DNA of 64,000 nucleotides from Histoplasma ohiense (GCA_017607445.1 JAEVHH010000003.1:3224001-3288000), one strand, 5' to 3'. Counted from the stretch's first letter, positions 48,327-61,230 are shown. The notes: generated by a model from the letters alone, not told the origin. Numbers and translations are program-made.

Positions 48327-49394
48327 AATACAGATGAAAGCTCAAGAAACAGAAAGCTAATTGAAGATTTGAGCAGAAGATACAAGCAGATACAATTATT
48401 GTCTCTGTTATTGTAAATAGTCTAGTCAATATACAAGCAATGATAGACAGTGGTTTTCTTCATTACACTCTTATAGACATTCAATTGATTGAGAAGCATA
48501 AGCTTTAGTATATTCTCTTTCTCAAACTGTATAAACTCAGTGAATTTGATGACCTCAGAGGATTCACCTTCTACAACATGATAAGATTTAATATCAATGT
48601 AGAAGAACATGAGAAAAAGAATGTATATACATATGAAATACAAGATCTTGAGTATAATCTAATACTCAGTCTATCATGACTCATAGAATTTGAAACCTTG
48701 TTGAATGCATGCAATCACTGTCTTATTTTCTCAGAAGATGACTGTGTTTACAAGAAGAATGTTGATAGAACCACTGATTTCACTCAGATATCAGTAGAAG
48801 CATACAAACTACTAATTCATTAAGTATATGAGAAGAAGAACATTCAAGTGTTCACTGCTAGTATAGTGAATATCAAAAAAGTGTTAGAGAAGTTAGAACT
48901 CAAAGATCTCAAGAAATTATACAAAAAACTATCTGAATTATATGAAGATTTTGCAGATGTATTCAATGAAAAAGAAGCTGAAAAGCTTTCTCCTCACTGA
49001 GAACTCAGTATAAATCATATAATCAAACTCATCATAAAAAATAATAAAAATCCACAATCACTCTGAAATTCTCTCTACAGCATGTCACACAATGAGCTTC
49101 TCATTCTATAAAAAATGCTCAACAGATTACTGAACAAAGACTTCATTTGTATTAACAACTCACTCACTGCAGTATCTATACTGTTTGTGAAAAAATCAGA
49201 AGAAGGCTTATGGTTCTGCATCAACTATCAAGAATTCAACAAGATTATATGAAAGAACTGATACTCTCTCTCACTCATCAATGAAACACTTGAACAAATA
49301 GAAAAAATAAAATGATTTACAAAGCTTGACATCTCTGCAGCCTTCTATAAGATAAGAATTAATGAAGATGATGAATGACTAACTGCTTTTTGTA

Positions 49395-50727
49395 CAGTGG
49401 TGTTCAATAAGTCAGTGTACTAGTGGCTCAGCGCTGAGAACCCCTTTTCTTACCCCTCTTCTTCAAAGATTCCTTCATCATTCAACATCCCCTCTATACA
49501 TCAAAAGATGCCCTCAAAACCGAAAACATTGTGGAGAGAACACTCTCCAGCTATTATTAATACTATTTTGAACCTTTGAAAGTGGGAACATTCATTTCTA
49601 GATATAGCTCGAATTTTAGAGCTGTCTTGCTCCACCATATTCTTCATTGTTTATTGTGAATCTCATTGAATACATGAAGGAAGCTCTAAAAAATGTTCTG
49701 GGAGGCCTTCTAAGCTCTCTGCCTGTGATCAATATCATCTTATTCTCTCTATAGAGAAGAATCCCTTTCATTCTCTAGCCAGCTTTCTCACACCCTCAAA
49801 ATCTGGCTTCTATATTTGCCAAAATACAGCAAGACAGTATCTTCAAAAGAATGAATGATATGCCTTTAAATCACAAAAGAAGCCCTATTTAAAGTCTATA
49901 CACAAGGAAATTTGAAGGGCTTTTGATATTCAACACAGAAATTGAGCTGATGAAGATTTCTCTTGTGTGAGCTTCTCAGATGAAGCTCACTTCAAGGTTG
50001 GATTGAATATATCAAGCTGCTATATTTGTTGTCCAGTTGGTAAAGGTTATGAGAGTAGATATCTACTCTCTACCTTCAAATCTGAGTGTATCTCAGTGAG
50101 TGTATGGGGAGCAATAAGCTGGGATTTCAAATCTAAGCTAGTTTTTATTCCATCGAACATCTGGATGAATTCCAAGGAGTATATCAAGATTATACTACTT
50201 CATGGCTATCTCCATTATATTCACATTCTTGAAAAATGTGAGATTGCACTCTGGGCAGAGGATGGAGCTAGATATCATATCTCTAAGCTGTTAAAACAGT
50301 GGATGAATGATTGGCAGATGGATTGAATGAAATGGCCTGCACAAAGTCTTGATTTAAATTCTATAGAGAATCTATGGGCAATAATGAAGTTCCACATATC
50401 AAAGATACAACATTGAATACACTCTGAAGCTGAAATGAGAATAGAATTACAGATGATATGGGATTCTATTACACAACTTGAGATACAGCATCTAATCAGC
50501 TCCATACCCCAAAGATTAGCCGCAGTTATCAAAGCCAGAGATGGATCAACCAAGTATTAGAGAAGAAAATGTATATAGATATTCTTTATTCATTTAGCTA
50601 TATAAAACATATATATAATTCTATTTTGGATATCTGGTTGAGATTTTATTTAATATCTAGTTGAGATGGGTAGAGTGCTGAAGCTGGGCGCCAAGCCTCT
50701 AGTACGCTGACTTATTGAACACCACTG
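49395..50727 (+). mobile_element. Tc1-like DNA transposon (1333 bp) in GypB pol
   Basis: The terminal inverted repeats are 29 bp with one mismatch (CAGTGGTGTTCAATAAGTCA at both ends, read inward). The TA target duplication is at 49393-49394 and 50728-50729. It sits in the RT region of B2. GC-richer ends keep CpG (CAGCGCTG near 49429, GGGCGCCAAG near 50687). Confidence 0.95.
49508..50560 (+). pseudogene. Tc1-like transposase, DD34E, broken by TGA codons
   Basis: One uninterrupted frame of 350 codons, ATG 49508 to TAG 50558-50560, with about seven TGA stops and no frameshift. N-terminal helix-turn-helix pair (FLDIARILELSCSTIF, then the GRPSKLSACDQ hinge near 49710). Catalytic triad: Asp in SFSDEAHFKVG (49970), Asp in WAEDGARYH (near 50260), Glu in DLNSIENLW (near 50360), with 34 residues between the second and third. 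It would cut and paste the element at TA. Its TGA stops include a likely Trp or Arg before MKWPAQS. Inactive, but the inverted repeats are intact. Confidence 0.9.
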
Positions 50728-53280
50728 TACATATTATGAATTATATAAATGAACAGTGACTCTCTTTGAATTAGTGAATGCTCTGAGCACATTTCAGAAA
50801 TATATTAACTGAGCTCTATAAGATCTGCTTGATGAGATCATCTCAGTGTATATGAATAATATTCTGATCTTTATCAATGAATTGCTCACTAAACATCACA
50901 AATATATATAACAAGTGCTTGACTGTCTATGAAAAGCTGAACTGCAAGTGGACATTGACAAATGCAACTTTAAAATCAAGTCTACAATCTATCTAGAATT
51001 CATCATCAAAGCTGAAAAAGACATATATATAGATTCTAAGAAGATGAAAGCAATTCTCAATTGAAAGATATCAATCTTGATAAAAGAGACTAGAAGCTTT
51101 CTAGAATTCATCAATCTTTACTGAAGATTCATCAAAGACTTCTTCAATATCATACAACCACTGATGAATCTGATCTGAAAAGATGCTGTATTTCAATGAA
51201 CTGACAAAGCAGACACAGCATTCAAAAAGCTGAAGTGTATATTCACAAATACTCTGATACTGCAATCATTCAATTCAGATAAGCATATAATTCTCAAAAC
51301 AGATGTCTTGAATTATATAGTAGATGAGATATTAATACAATATGATAATGAAGATGTTCTATAATCTTGTGTCTTTATCTTGAAAAAAATGTCATCTGCT
51401 GAATGCAACTATGAGATCTATGACAAGAAGTTTCTAGTGATTATACAATGCTTCAAAGAATAAAAGTCTGAATGTATGAGTGTTGAGAGATTTGAGATTA
51501 TTACTGATTATAAAAATCTAGAGTATTTCACAATTATTTATAAGCTCACTGAGAGATATATATATTGATCATTGTTTCTTAACTGTTTTTCATTCATAAT
51601 TTGTTATTGATCTGAAGTAGAGAACACTTTTACAGATGCTCTGTTCCACTGAGAATAAAATATATCATCTAATAACTTGAATGACAGATGAAAACACTGA
51701 AAGCATTGATTAATCAACTCTGTGATCATAAGAAGTTCTATACAATCAGACAAACTTTATATATATATCAATCAGTTTCAAGCTCAAGAACTCTCACTTG
51801 AAGAACAATGAAAGTTAGTGATAGAAATAGATAAATTCTGACAACAAGCTGCTGAAGCTATACAAAACAGAACATCTCAATTCCTCACAGATGTATACTC
51901 AAAAATAAATATCTCAACATATTTGATCAATGATGATAACTGCTTACACTTTTGAAATAGATGATAAATTTCTGATTCAGAATCTTTATAAACACAGATC
52001 ATGCAAGAAATTCATGACTCACTGATGACTGAGTACTCAGAATGCAAAATCATGTACAACATTGTCACTCAAGAATTCTACTGATCAGATATATCAAAAG
52101 ACATACACCAGTTCATATACAACTGTGATTGCTGCAGCTCAGTGATGGCATGATATGAATATCAAAAAAAAATGCTGAAGTCTCTATCTGTTCTCAACTG
52201 AATTTGATGTAATATAGTTATCAATTTTGCAGTTTTCTTGTCTGAAAGTGGAGATTCTACAAATATTTTAGTCATTGTTGATCAACTCAGTAAGAATGTA
52301 ATACTACAGCTCTGTGACAAGATGAATACTGAAGTAGTTGCAGATGTCTTCATCAGAAGTCTGTTCTATTGTATACACAGTCTGTCTTCATCTATTATAT
52401 CAGATAGAGACAGTCAATTCATCAGTGCACTCTGAGTCTGTGTATATCAATTACTAAGAATTGAATGAAAGTTATCAACAGTATATCATTCAGAGACTGA
52501 TGAAGCTACTGAGAGAATGATATAAATAGTAAAGAACATTCTCTGTAAGTTCTGCAATTATGCATAAGACAACTGAAGCAATCTGCTGTCACACACTGAG
52601 ATTGCAATTAACAGTCAAAATTTCATCACAACAGATATAAGCTCATTCTTTCTTCTATACAGATACAACTTAGAGATTCTGAACTTTTTTGAGACTCTCT
52701 GAGAAACTGCATACATCCACAGCTTCATACAGATGGTAGAGAACATTGTGAGCAAGTTGAAGAAAGTTCATAAATAAGCAGAAGCTTCAATGATCAGTAC
52801 TCAGTAAAATTACAAAGATCAAGCAAACATCAGAAGAAGTTCTGTAATCTGATATTATATAAAAGACAAAGTCTGACTGAATCTCAAGAACATAAGAACA
52901 GACCATCTCTCATATATATTAGATTACTATCACATCAAATATACAGTGAAGAAAGTACTAGATACATATAATTATCAACTCAATATCTCATCTGATATTC
53001 ACAATATCTTTCATACAAACCTGCTTCAATCTGCAGCTGAGAATCCATTCCCCTCACAGAGAATCTTTGATTAACAGTCATTCATTATTGTAGAAGAAGA
53101 TAATGAACTTGAGTGGGAAATTGAAGCAATTCTTGACAATAGAATCAACTGTCATTGCTGTGAATATCTTGTCAAATGAGTAGAATATAATCATCTGATT
53201 TGAGAATCTGCATCTGTCTTGAAGAACACTGCCACTCTCAACATCTATGAGTCCTCACTTATCTCAGTAGAGAGGGATAA

Positions 53281-53687
53281 TGTGATGAATTAGTATTTAT
53301 TAGTAATTAACTTATATAATCAACTCTTCTTCTGTATTTACTTGTTTCTGATCATTGTAATCTCATATAATTCTCAATGTTCTTCTGCTCTGTGCTATGC
53401 ACTTGTATAGTCTCTAATGATTCTTCTGTGTAGCTCTTAACATTCTTCTACTCTGTGCTCTGTGCTTATGTAGTCTCTAACAATTCTTTCATGTAGCTCT
53501 TAATGTTCTTCTGCTCCACACTTCACTGTGAAGTGACTTCTGATATTCTTTCATCTCAAACTTCTCTCTATAAAAACCCTCTTCATATGATCTTTTCTTC
53601 TGATTTCTTTTCTCTTTCTTTTCTTAATCAATTTGTAATCTGTAATTAGAATAGTATCAAATCGTTAATCGAAGTACGCTCATTACA
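53281..53687 (+). repeat. GypB 3' LTR (B2), short form
   Basis: 407 bp, TG...CA, preceded by the polypurine tract AGAGAGGGATAA (53269-53280). It is about 127 bp shorter than the B1 and B4 LTRs, equal to about two of the 61-bp units. Confidence 0.8.
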
Positions 53688-54448
53688 TCAATCTTGCATA
53701 AAAAAGAAGCTTCTAGCATACTGATGAAAGAGATGAAGAGTCAGATATATGTCATGAAGAGAGCACTTTGAGAGATCTTCAGACAAGAGAAAACTGAACT
53801 TACACAGAGAACTGAGCAAAGTAAGAAGCTTACTCACAATTCAGCTATGAACAGAGAAAACAGATCTGATTGTATTTCTGTATTAGAGAAAAATATCTGA
53901 ATTCTCAACACCACAATACTCATGTGACTATACTCAAGAAACAGTGAAGTATGTTATAGTGAACTGCAATTGCTACAGCAACTACAGAGAGATGCTAAAT
54001 CATTATGAAAGAATTGACAGAAGATGACTGCTAGATATCAAAAAGAATATCAAACAGCTAACAAGCTGATGACTTCAGCAAGACATTCTACAGCAGTTCA
54101 CATTAGCTCAAGCTCTAGAGAAGTACAGAGTATGAGACTGATGAAATATGTGATAATACTTGAAGTGTGAATGATGAGAGAAAAGCTGCAACAGATGTGA
54201 GTATGAGAGAGATGCACACAGCAGACACAGAAGAGAGATGTAACAAGAGAGAAGAAGAAGATTGTTTTCTTCATTTCTCAGAAACAGCACTGACTGATTC
54301 TTGATAAAACTGCAGAGAAGTGAAGGCAATTAACTGAGAAGAGGTTTTTAGTGCAGTGATGTTGATCACAAGGTTTTCCTTTCATGTAACATAAATTTCC
54401 CGCATACTATATAGATTAGACGGTGTAGAAATAAATAAATAAATAAAA
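53688..54448 (+). mobile_element. LINE-3 fragment: ORF2 C-terminal end and tail
   Basis: On the plus strand, the frame ETVKYVIVNCNCYSNYRE (near 53935) followed by a Leu/Gln-rich helix (LQQDILQQFTLAQALEKYR near 54070) resembles the conserved region after RNase H in fungal Tad-like LINEs. It ends in AAATAAATAAATAAATAAAA (about 54428-54448), a simple-repeat 3' tail. It is a different family from LINE-1 (AAAC tail). Left edge: B2 inserted at 53687. Right edge: GypA A3. Confidence 0.5.
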
Positions 54449-54771
54449 TACAACATCAACTATACAGCACACACTATGAACTTCATATATTACAATAAAA
54501 AGCTCTGAGAATCAGATCTTTGAGAAAGGGAGATAATTGTAATAGATACAACAGAAATATCTATATTAGAAAATAGCTATATAATGATAGAAAGATATAG
54601 AATATAATGAACAAAATATGATAGCAACATTATCTATATAATACTCACTGATATTTATAGATTTTAGAAAATCAGTGATTATCTTTGAATAATAGAGATT
54701 GCTATCTTCTTAATATTCTACATGTGTACTTCACACTACTCTCATAATTATATCTAGAACTATTTCTTACA
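54449..54771 (+). mobile_element. GypA copy A3, 3' end only
   Basis: The last part of the 3' untranslated region (TACAACATCAAC..., matching A1 from about 31355) is followed by the 3' LTR (54538-54771). LINE-3 inserted at 54448. The LTR edge at 54771 meets GypB B3 integrase. Confidence 0.8.
54538..54771 (+). repeat. GypA 3' LTR (A3), heavily decayed
   Basis: 234 bp versus 271 in other copies, with a gap in the GC-rich middle. Many extra A/T changes (for example GTGGCGATAG to ATAATGATAG), beyond those seen in A1. Confidence 0.75.
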
Positions 54772-55417
54772 GATATTGAGTTGATAATTATATCTAGCAC
54801 TTTCTTCACTGTATACTTGATGTGATGATAATCTAGCATACACAAGAGATGATGTGTTTTTATATTCTTGAGATTCAGTCAGACTTTGTCTTCTACATAA
54901 TATTGAGTTGCAGAACTTGTTCTGATGTTTATTTGATTCTTATAATTTTGCTGAGTACTGATCATTGAAGCTTCTGCTTATTTATGAACTTTCTTCAGCT
55001 TGCCCACACAATGTTTTCTATCATCTGTATGAGACTGTGAATGTACACAGTTTCTCAGAGAATTTCAGAGAAGTTTAGAATCTCTAAGTTGTATCTGTAT
55101 ACAAGAAAGAATAAACTTATATCTGTTGTGACAAAATCTCAACTGTTAATCACAATCTCAGTATGTTACAGCAGATTGCTTCAGTTGTTTTATATATAAT
55201 TACAGAACTTACAGAGAATGTTCTTTACTGTTTGTATTATTTTCTCAGTAGCTTCATCAGTCTCTGAGTGATATGATGTTGATAACTTTCATTCAATTTT
55301 TAATAATTGATATATATAGATTCAGAGTGCACTGATGAATTGACTATCTCTATCTGACACAATGAATGAAGACAGTTTATATATATGATAAAACAGGCTT
55401 CTGATGAAGATATCTGC
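54772..55417 (-). mobile_element. pol: GypB copy B3, integrase fragment
   Basis: Minus-strand integrase sequence (IVSDRDSQFISAL near 55360-55322, downstream part to 54772) matches B2 52340-52975. It is bounded by the A3 LTR on the left and GypC C2 (TCTGC target at 55413-55417) on the right. It is the outermost element visible here. Confidence 0.8.
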
Positions 55418-55688
55418 TGTGAGATGTAGTGACAGTGTGAAGAGTAACAGTAGAAGATAGTTTATAGTGTAGCGGAGATAATAGTAATATATTGTAGAGT
55501 AATATAGTATAGTAGTGTAACATAGCATAGTGTAGCTAATCGCTAAGGAAGAAAAGAAAGAGAAAGAAGATGTGTGAAATACATACATCGATATATATAT
55601 ACATATAGAAATAGTGATAGCGAGAGTATAATGGAAAGAGGTAAGAATAAGCAAAGATAATAAGGAAATAATAAATGAGTGCATTACA
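55418..55688 (-). repeat. GypC 3' LTR (C2)
   Basis: 271 bp, TG...CA, matching 45518-45780 with a small length difference near the GTAATATAGTATAG stretch. Confidence 0.9.
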
Positions 55689-56547
55689 ATTGCCCTCCTT
55701 TTTTATAAAAGCTGCCCTCAGCGATTGTATAGATAGCTTGTATACACATTGCATTCCCGTATTGTAAGTTCCACTTGTTGATAGCAGTATATCGATCGCG
55801 TCCCCTAGATAGCTTGTATACACATTGTTATCGATTTTCTAATGAGATGGAATTGGTGGATTCTTTGATTGCTAGGGGTTGTGTGCAGAGAAGCAAAAAG
55901 AATTTCTTTTCTCTTGAAGATTTCTTTTCTCTTTTAACTTGATCATCATCAAAGCTCCTTGTCCTCCTGCTGCAATTTTCTCATTTCTAATTTAATAAAG
56001 ATTTTTAAATTTTTATATTGTTGTTCTCTCTTCTCCTCTTCTTTTTTATCAAAATGAGCTTTCTTGATTATTCTGATTTTAAGTAAGTTGTTCCTTGGGC
56101 ACTTATCACATATTATTGTTGGTGTTTCTTGTCAGTGATGTTATTAGTGTGGTCACATGCACCACTAGCTCATTTCCATATAGCACCATTCACTGTTTGC
56201 TTGTTATATTGCTCTAGCTCTAATCACATGATGCACAACAGTTGAATTCTGTGTGAATGTTGTGCCCTCAAGCTAGAGGATGTTGACTTTTGATGTGTGT
56301 TGAAGTCAAATGCTTGAAAGTGTTGTGAGGCTTGTGTCTCTGCAGGAAAATTCTGCAAACTCATGAGTAATCCTCTTTAATTCTTATTTTCTTTTTCTTT
56401 TTCTTCAAATTTGCTTTTGAATAGATAGTAGTGCTTTTAGCAATGTTGATATACTGATAATGATGCTAGATATGTGATACACCTCTTCTGAGGTGCATTA
56501 TGTGTGGGTGAGTGTTTATCTTCACAGAGGTGGTGGCTGAGAAGAAC
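55689..56547 (+). other. Upstream region and candidate 5' exon of the GypC antisense gene (C2)
   Basis: ATG at 56054 (MSFLDYSDF) and GTAAGT at 56083 are conserved with C1. The ancestral second donor (CTCGTGAGTAAT) is mutated here to CTCATGAGTAAT near 56362. No other gene seen. Confidence 0.4.
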
Positions 56548-57006
56548 ATGACCAGTCACAAAAGTCATCTTTGTTGTTTAGTTAAACAATTGAACACATC
56601 TCATCTGATGATGCTGTCTGCTTGAAGCAGAGCAGAGGTGAATGTTCTATGATCTCAGCATCAGACAGCAGCTGAGTCTGCAGAGATGCAGATTTTGAAG
56701 ACTGTGATTGTATCTGATTCTTCCAGAGCAGAGACATTAGAGAAAGAGGAGGATGTGAAGAAGAATATGAGAATTTTGAGAGTGATGAGCTTCAGAGGCT
56801 CTGTGATGAAGAAGTCAGCTGAGAAGAAGTTGACTGAGAAGAAATCAGAGGAGTTGATTAGAGAGGGGTTGAAGAAGTTGATTGAAGAGAGGTTGAAGAA
56901 GGTTGTGAAGGCTCCAACAGTGAAGACAGCAGAATATAAGAAATATAAGCCCCATGATGTGGAGGTGTGGAAGGAGATCATGGAGGGAGAGGCCTTCCTT
57001 CAGTGA
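56548..57006 (+). pseudogene. Antisense accessory ORF of GypC (C2), Lys/Glu coiled coil
   Basis: Frame from the ATG at 56548 (MTSHKSHLCCLVKQ). After early TGA codons there is a 106-codon open block (56686-57006), with LIREGLKKLIEERLKKVVK and AEYKKYKPHDVEVWKEIM. The C1 block lacks about 13 codons (KKSEELIREGLKK), an in-frame length difference. Beyond the TGA, the frame continues (VCQWVGGLMKKSREKEANVL). Convergent to pol; function unknown. Confidence 0.5.
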
Positions 57007-57489
57007 GTGTGTCAGTGGGTGGGGGGGTTGATGAAGAAGAGTAGAGAGAAGGAAGCAAATGTTCTGTGAAAGAGACATTTGCTGATATCTTTGCATCTGA
57101 AATAGAGCCTGATGCTTCATGAGTACCAGAGGCAGCATAAGAAGAGAGTGGCAGAGAGGGAATGAGAGAGATGATGAAGAAAGAAGTGAAAGTGAGAGAT
57201 GAGAGATATTGAGATGAAAGTGAATGAACTGAGAATCTTTAGACTTTTCTTAGAACTCATTTTCTTTGTCTTTTTCTTGTCTGTATTTTTTATTTTTTTG
57301 TATTTATTATACTCAAATTGAATTTTTTTCTTTTTTTCTTTTCTCTGATAAAATCCTTTTAAAAAAATGCATTTGATTGGAGTTTGAGTGAGATTTGCAT
57401 CTTTAGCATTTTTCAATTTAAGATTTGCACTTCTGACATCTTTCAATTTGAAGTTTGCACTTTTAACATTTGAGAGTATGTTGATTTTG

Positions 57490-60400
57490 TATTTGTTGTT
57501 CATTTTCTTGTTTGAGGAAGATTTCAAATGTCTGAGTGTTCAATATGTTTTCTTTCAATTTTCATATATCATCATTAGAATCTCAATCTGTTCATCTCAC
57601 AAGATATTCTGAAGATTTGTTTTTTCATTGTTGTTTTTCAAGAATTTCTTCAACTTGATATTCTTCTTCACTGTTGATAAGTTCTGGTTCTGATTCTGGT
57701 AGAGCTCCATTTCTGTGGTTGTATGACTCTAATAAAGATACATGGAATACAGAATGGATGCTTCTATATGAAGATGGCAGTTCTAGTTTGTACACTTGTT
57801 TTCCAATGATATTCAGAATCTTAAAGGATTCAACATATTTATGATTGAGTTTGCAAACTGAGTACAGTAATTGAAGATTTTTTGCATTGAGCATAACATA
57901 GTCATCTATTTTAAATTGTTGAGGCTTATGTTTTGCATTATAATAGATTTTCTGTGCTTGTCACATCTTTTGTAGATTCTTGATGAGCTTATAGTGTGTT
58001 TTCTCAATATGTTTCATGCAGCTAGCAGCATGTATAGCGACCGATTGTGATGATTTGCTGACATTAATTTTCAAATCAGATTGATATCCCATTAAGACTT
58101 CCATGGGTGTCATTTCAGTAGAGATATGTTGAGAGATATTATAAACAAACTGTGCTAGCAGTAGCCAGCATGCTCAGTCATCTTGATGATAGTTGATAAA
58201 GTATTGAAGATAATGTTTCAAGATTTGATTTTGTTGTTTCATTTGGTCATCTGTTTGAGAGTGAAAGGCTGTTGAAAGTTTCCAGTGTGCATCTAGCATA
58301 TAACAAAAGATGGATCAATAATGACTTGTAAACAGCAAATCTCAATCAGATATATGGTTTTTGAGTACTCTGTAAATTGTATAGAACTTGATATAAACAA
58401 TTTCCACTAGTTCATCAGCTGTAATGTTTTTGGTGCAAGGAATATAGATTGTAAACTTGGTATATATATCCACAATCACTAAAATTGCATCATAGATTTG
58501 ATGAAGGAATGTAGAGGCTGGCAAGTCTGTAATAAAATTTATAGTAATGAACTCAAAAAAATTTGATGATAAGAAGATTGTACTCAATTCTTCATATTGT
58601 CTGTGCTGTTTTGACTTTACTCTTTGACAAGTATTACAAATGGATATATAATCTTTGATATTTCTGACTAGTTCATGTCAATAGTATTTGTTCTGAATGC
58701 TGTCTATGAACTTTTTTATACCAAAGTGACCCTCCTGCAGATCATCATGGTTTGCACTGATAATTTCATCAATAAGTGTCTTTTGTTGAGAGACATACAC
58801 ACAATCATCAGCACACAATATATCATTCTCAGAAATTGTTTATAGTATATTTTCAGTGACAGTTATACTCTTCTCTTTTATCTTCTTTCTTTGCTCAGCA
58901 GCAAAAGAATCAATCTTCTGTGCTTTACTCAGAAATGAGATGAAGAATTTGAGTATTTCTGTATATGCTGAGTCTTCAAGAATAGTCTTATTGACTGCAA
59001 TCTGAGGCATATATTGCTCAACATGCATCAGAGGGGAAGAGTTTACACAAGAGATAGAAGACATTGATATATGAAGCACTTTTCACTCATTAAAAGAAGT
59101 ATTTTGCTCATTAGAGATTCATGCACAGACTATATCAGAAGAAATATTATTTTGAAAAGAAGTATCAGTTTCTCAGTCTAGTCTAACTTCATGTTTCAGC
59201 TTCTGTTGCAGAGTAGATAATATAGTTTGATCATTATAGATCTCACTGTAGTCTGCATGATGACTGAACTCATCAGCTGAATTCTTTGATTCAGAGTAGT
59301 GCAGTAATACAAAATCATAAGCAGATAAAGCTTTCACTCATCTGATCTGACATCTATTCAGTTTCTTAGTTGTCATAAAGTACTGCAGATTGACATGATC
59401 AGATCAGACTTGAATTGAATACTGACTTTTCTTCAGATAATGTCTTCAATTCTTAAATGCTGCTACAATAGTCAAGAGTTCTTTATCATGAGTATCATAA
59501 CACATTTCCACATCAATCAACTTTCTTGATCAGAAGACAACTGAATGCCAGTGCTCATCATTCTGCAACTGTGACAGAATAGCAGCAACTGCAAAAGTGA
59601 ATACATCAGATTCAATCTGAATACATCAAGCTGAGTCAAAATAAGCTAATAGAGAAGCATGCATAAAGCATAATTTGAGCTCATTAAAAGCATTTTGAGC
59701 ATCTTCTGTTCATATAAAAGTGGCTTTTCTTTCCCTCTTCTTGCTCTCTTTTGTAAGTTCAAATAATGGGGCTGCAATAGAGGAGAAAGACTTAATAAAT
59801 TGCTGATAGAAATTAGCAAAGCTCAAGAAGAATTGAATCTCTTTAATTGATTTAGATGTAGACTATTCCACAATAGTGAAGACTCTGTCTGACTTCATCT
59901 TGACATCATTTGTATCTATAACAAATCTCAGAAACAAGATTTTGTTCATTTCAAATTCACACTTAGAGAGTTTTGCAAATAGATTTGCATGCTTGAGATG
60001 TTCTAGCATCTTAGTAACATACACTTTATATTTCTGCTTTGAATTGAAGAATATGAGAATGTCGTCCAAATAGACAACACAATATATATCCAATAAATCA
60101 GACAAGGCATTGTTAATGTATGCTTGGAATGTCACTGAAGCATTAGCTAGTTCAAATGGCATAACTACATATTCAAAATGTTCATATCTTGTTCTAAAGA
60201 CTGTCTTCCAATGATCTTTTGCCACTATAAATATGCAGTGATAGACATCTCAAAGATCCAGCTTAGTGAATATCTTGGCTTTTGAAAGTCTATCAAGTAA
60301 TTCATTTATTAGAGACAGAGGATATTGATTCTTGATGGTGATTCAATTTAACCCTCAATAGTCTACACAAAGATGAAGTCCATCATCTTTTTTGAGGACA

Positions 60401-61230
60401 AAGAGAATCAGTGCATTAGTCAGACTACTGAACAGTTGTATTCATTCTTTATCTAATGCATTTTTTAAATATTCTCTTAGAGCAGCTAACTCAGTTTCAG
60501 AGAGATTGTATATCAGACTTGAGATCTATACAGTGTTCCATCTCTTCTGATCTTTTCACACTTATAGCAGCTTCTTCTGAAAAGATATGCATGTATGACA
60601 TGACATAATCAGGTAGATCAATCAGCAAGTCTGAATACACAGTTAAGAATACATATGAAGCATGCTTTGAGTCTTTTGAATGTTCTGTAGATAATACTAC
60701 AAACATTTCTACTCTAGCTTCTGTGAGAACTTCAGCTAAGACATCTTATTCAGAAATAATTTGAGACTGTTGTTCATCTTCAGAGTTTCTAAAGAAGAAT
60801 TGTTCATCTGATCAATCTATAAGAGGATTTGTTTGTCTTAATCAAGGAAATTCTAATACAAGACTGTAGTTCTTCATCTTCATTGCATGGAAGAAATGAG
60901 ATGTCTGCTGTGTATTACCTTTGTGATCAGTGACAGTAGTTGCAATGTTATACTCTTCAAAGAAATGCATTATGCATTCATCAATCAATTTGATTATTTT
61001 GATTTTGCAGTGAGCAGCTTCTAGATTGTGATTCTTTGCTCAAAATTCATTGACACAGTTCACTTCTGATTCAGAGTCTACTAGCACAAGCACTTTTTGC
61101 AGATTCTTAGATGTAGCAAGTTCCACTGTGACAGTGAAGCTTAAGGCATTTTTGCATCAACTTTCTGCATTTATGACTGTCATTGTGAGCTGAATGATGC
61201 ATCTTAAGCATTTTTTGAGTTTTTTGAGTT
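57490..61230 (-). pseudogene. pol: GypC pol (C2), uninterrupted
   Basis: Protease near 61080, RT with YLDDILIF near 60075 (open block 60225-59863, from MAKDHWKTVFRTRYEHFEYV), RNase H near 59700-59280, integrase near 58950-58150 and chromodomain (YQVEEILEKQ at 57650, EYLVR near 57590). RT motif FELANASVTFQAYINNALSD is well kept. TGA stops split the rest. Confidence 0.8.

Larger units (their letters stand above)
48327..53280 (+). pseudogene. pol: GypB pol (B2): PR-RT-RNase H-integrase-chromodomain, split by Tc1
   Basis: The frame is -1 to gag. Protease MIDSGFLHYT at 48440. RT runs 49120-49392, then after the Tc1 insert 50730-51060. The catalytic box reads YMNNILIF (near 50850) where YLDD is expected, both Asp being Asn. 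RNase H about 51230-51650. Integrase 51980-52900, with ISDRDSQF near 52395 and YHSETDEATE near 52480. Chromodomain WEIEAILDN near 53118 to EYLVK. Pol runs into the LTR edge. Stops are mostly TGA. Confidence 0.8.
47085..53687 (+). mobile_element. GypB copy B2 (leader to 3' LTR), interrupted by Tc1
   Basis: This plus-strand copy starts in the leader (equivalent to B1 about 1177) because LINE P sits there. It continues through gag, pol and the 3' LTR. The 5' LTR must lie left of P, outside the window. It ends exactly at the LTR edge 53687 against LINE-3 sequence, so B2 inserted in LINE-3. No accessory ORF lies between chromodomain and LTR. Confidence 0.85.
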
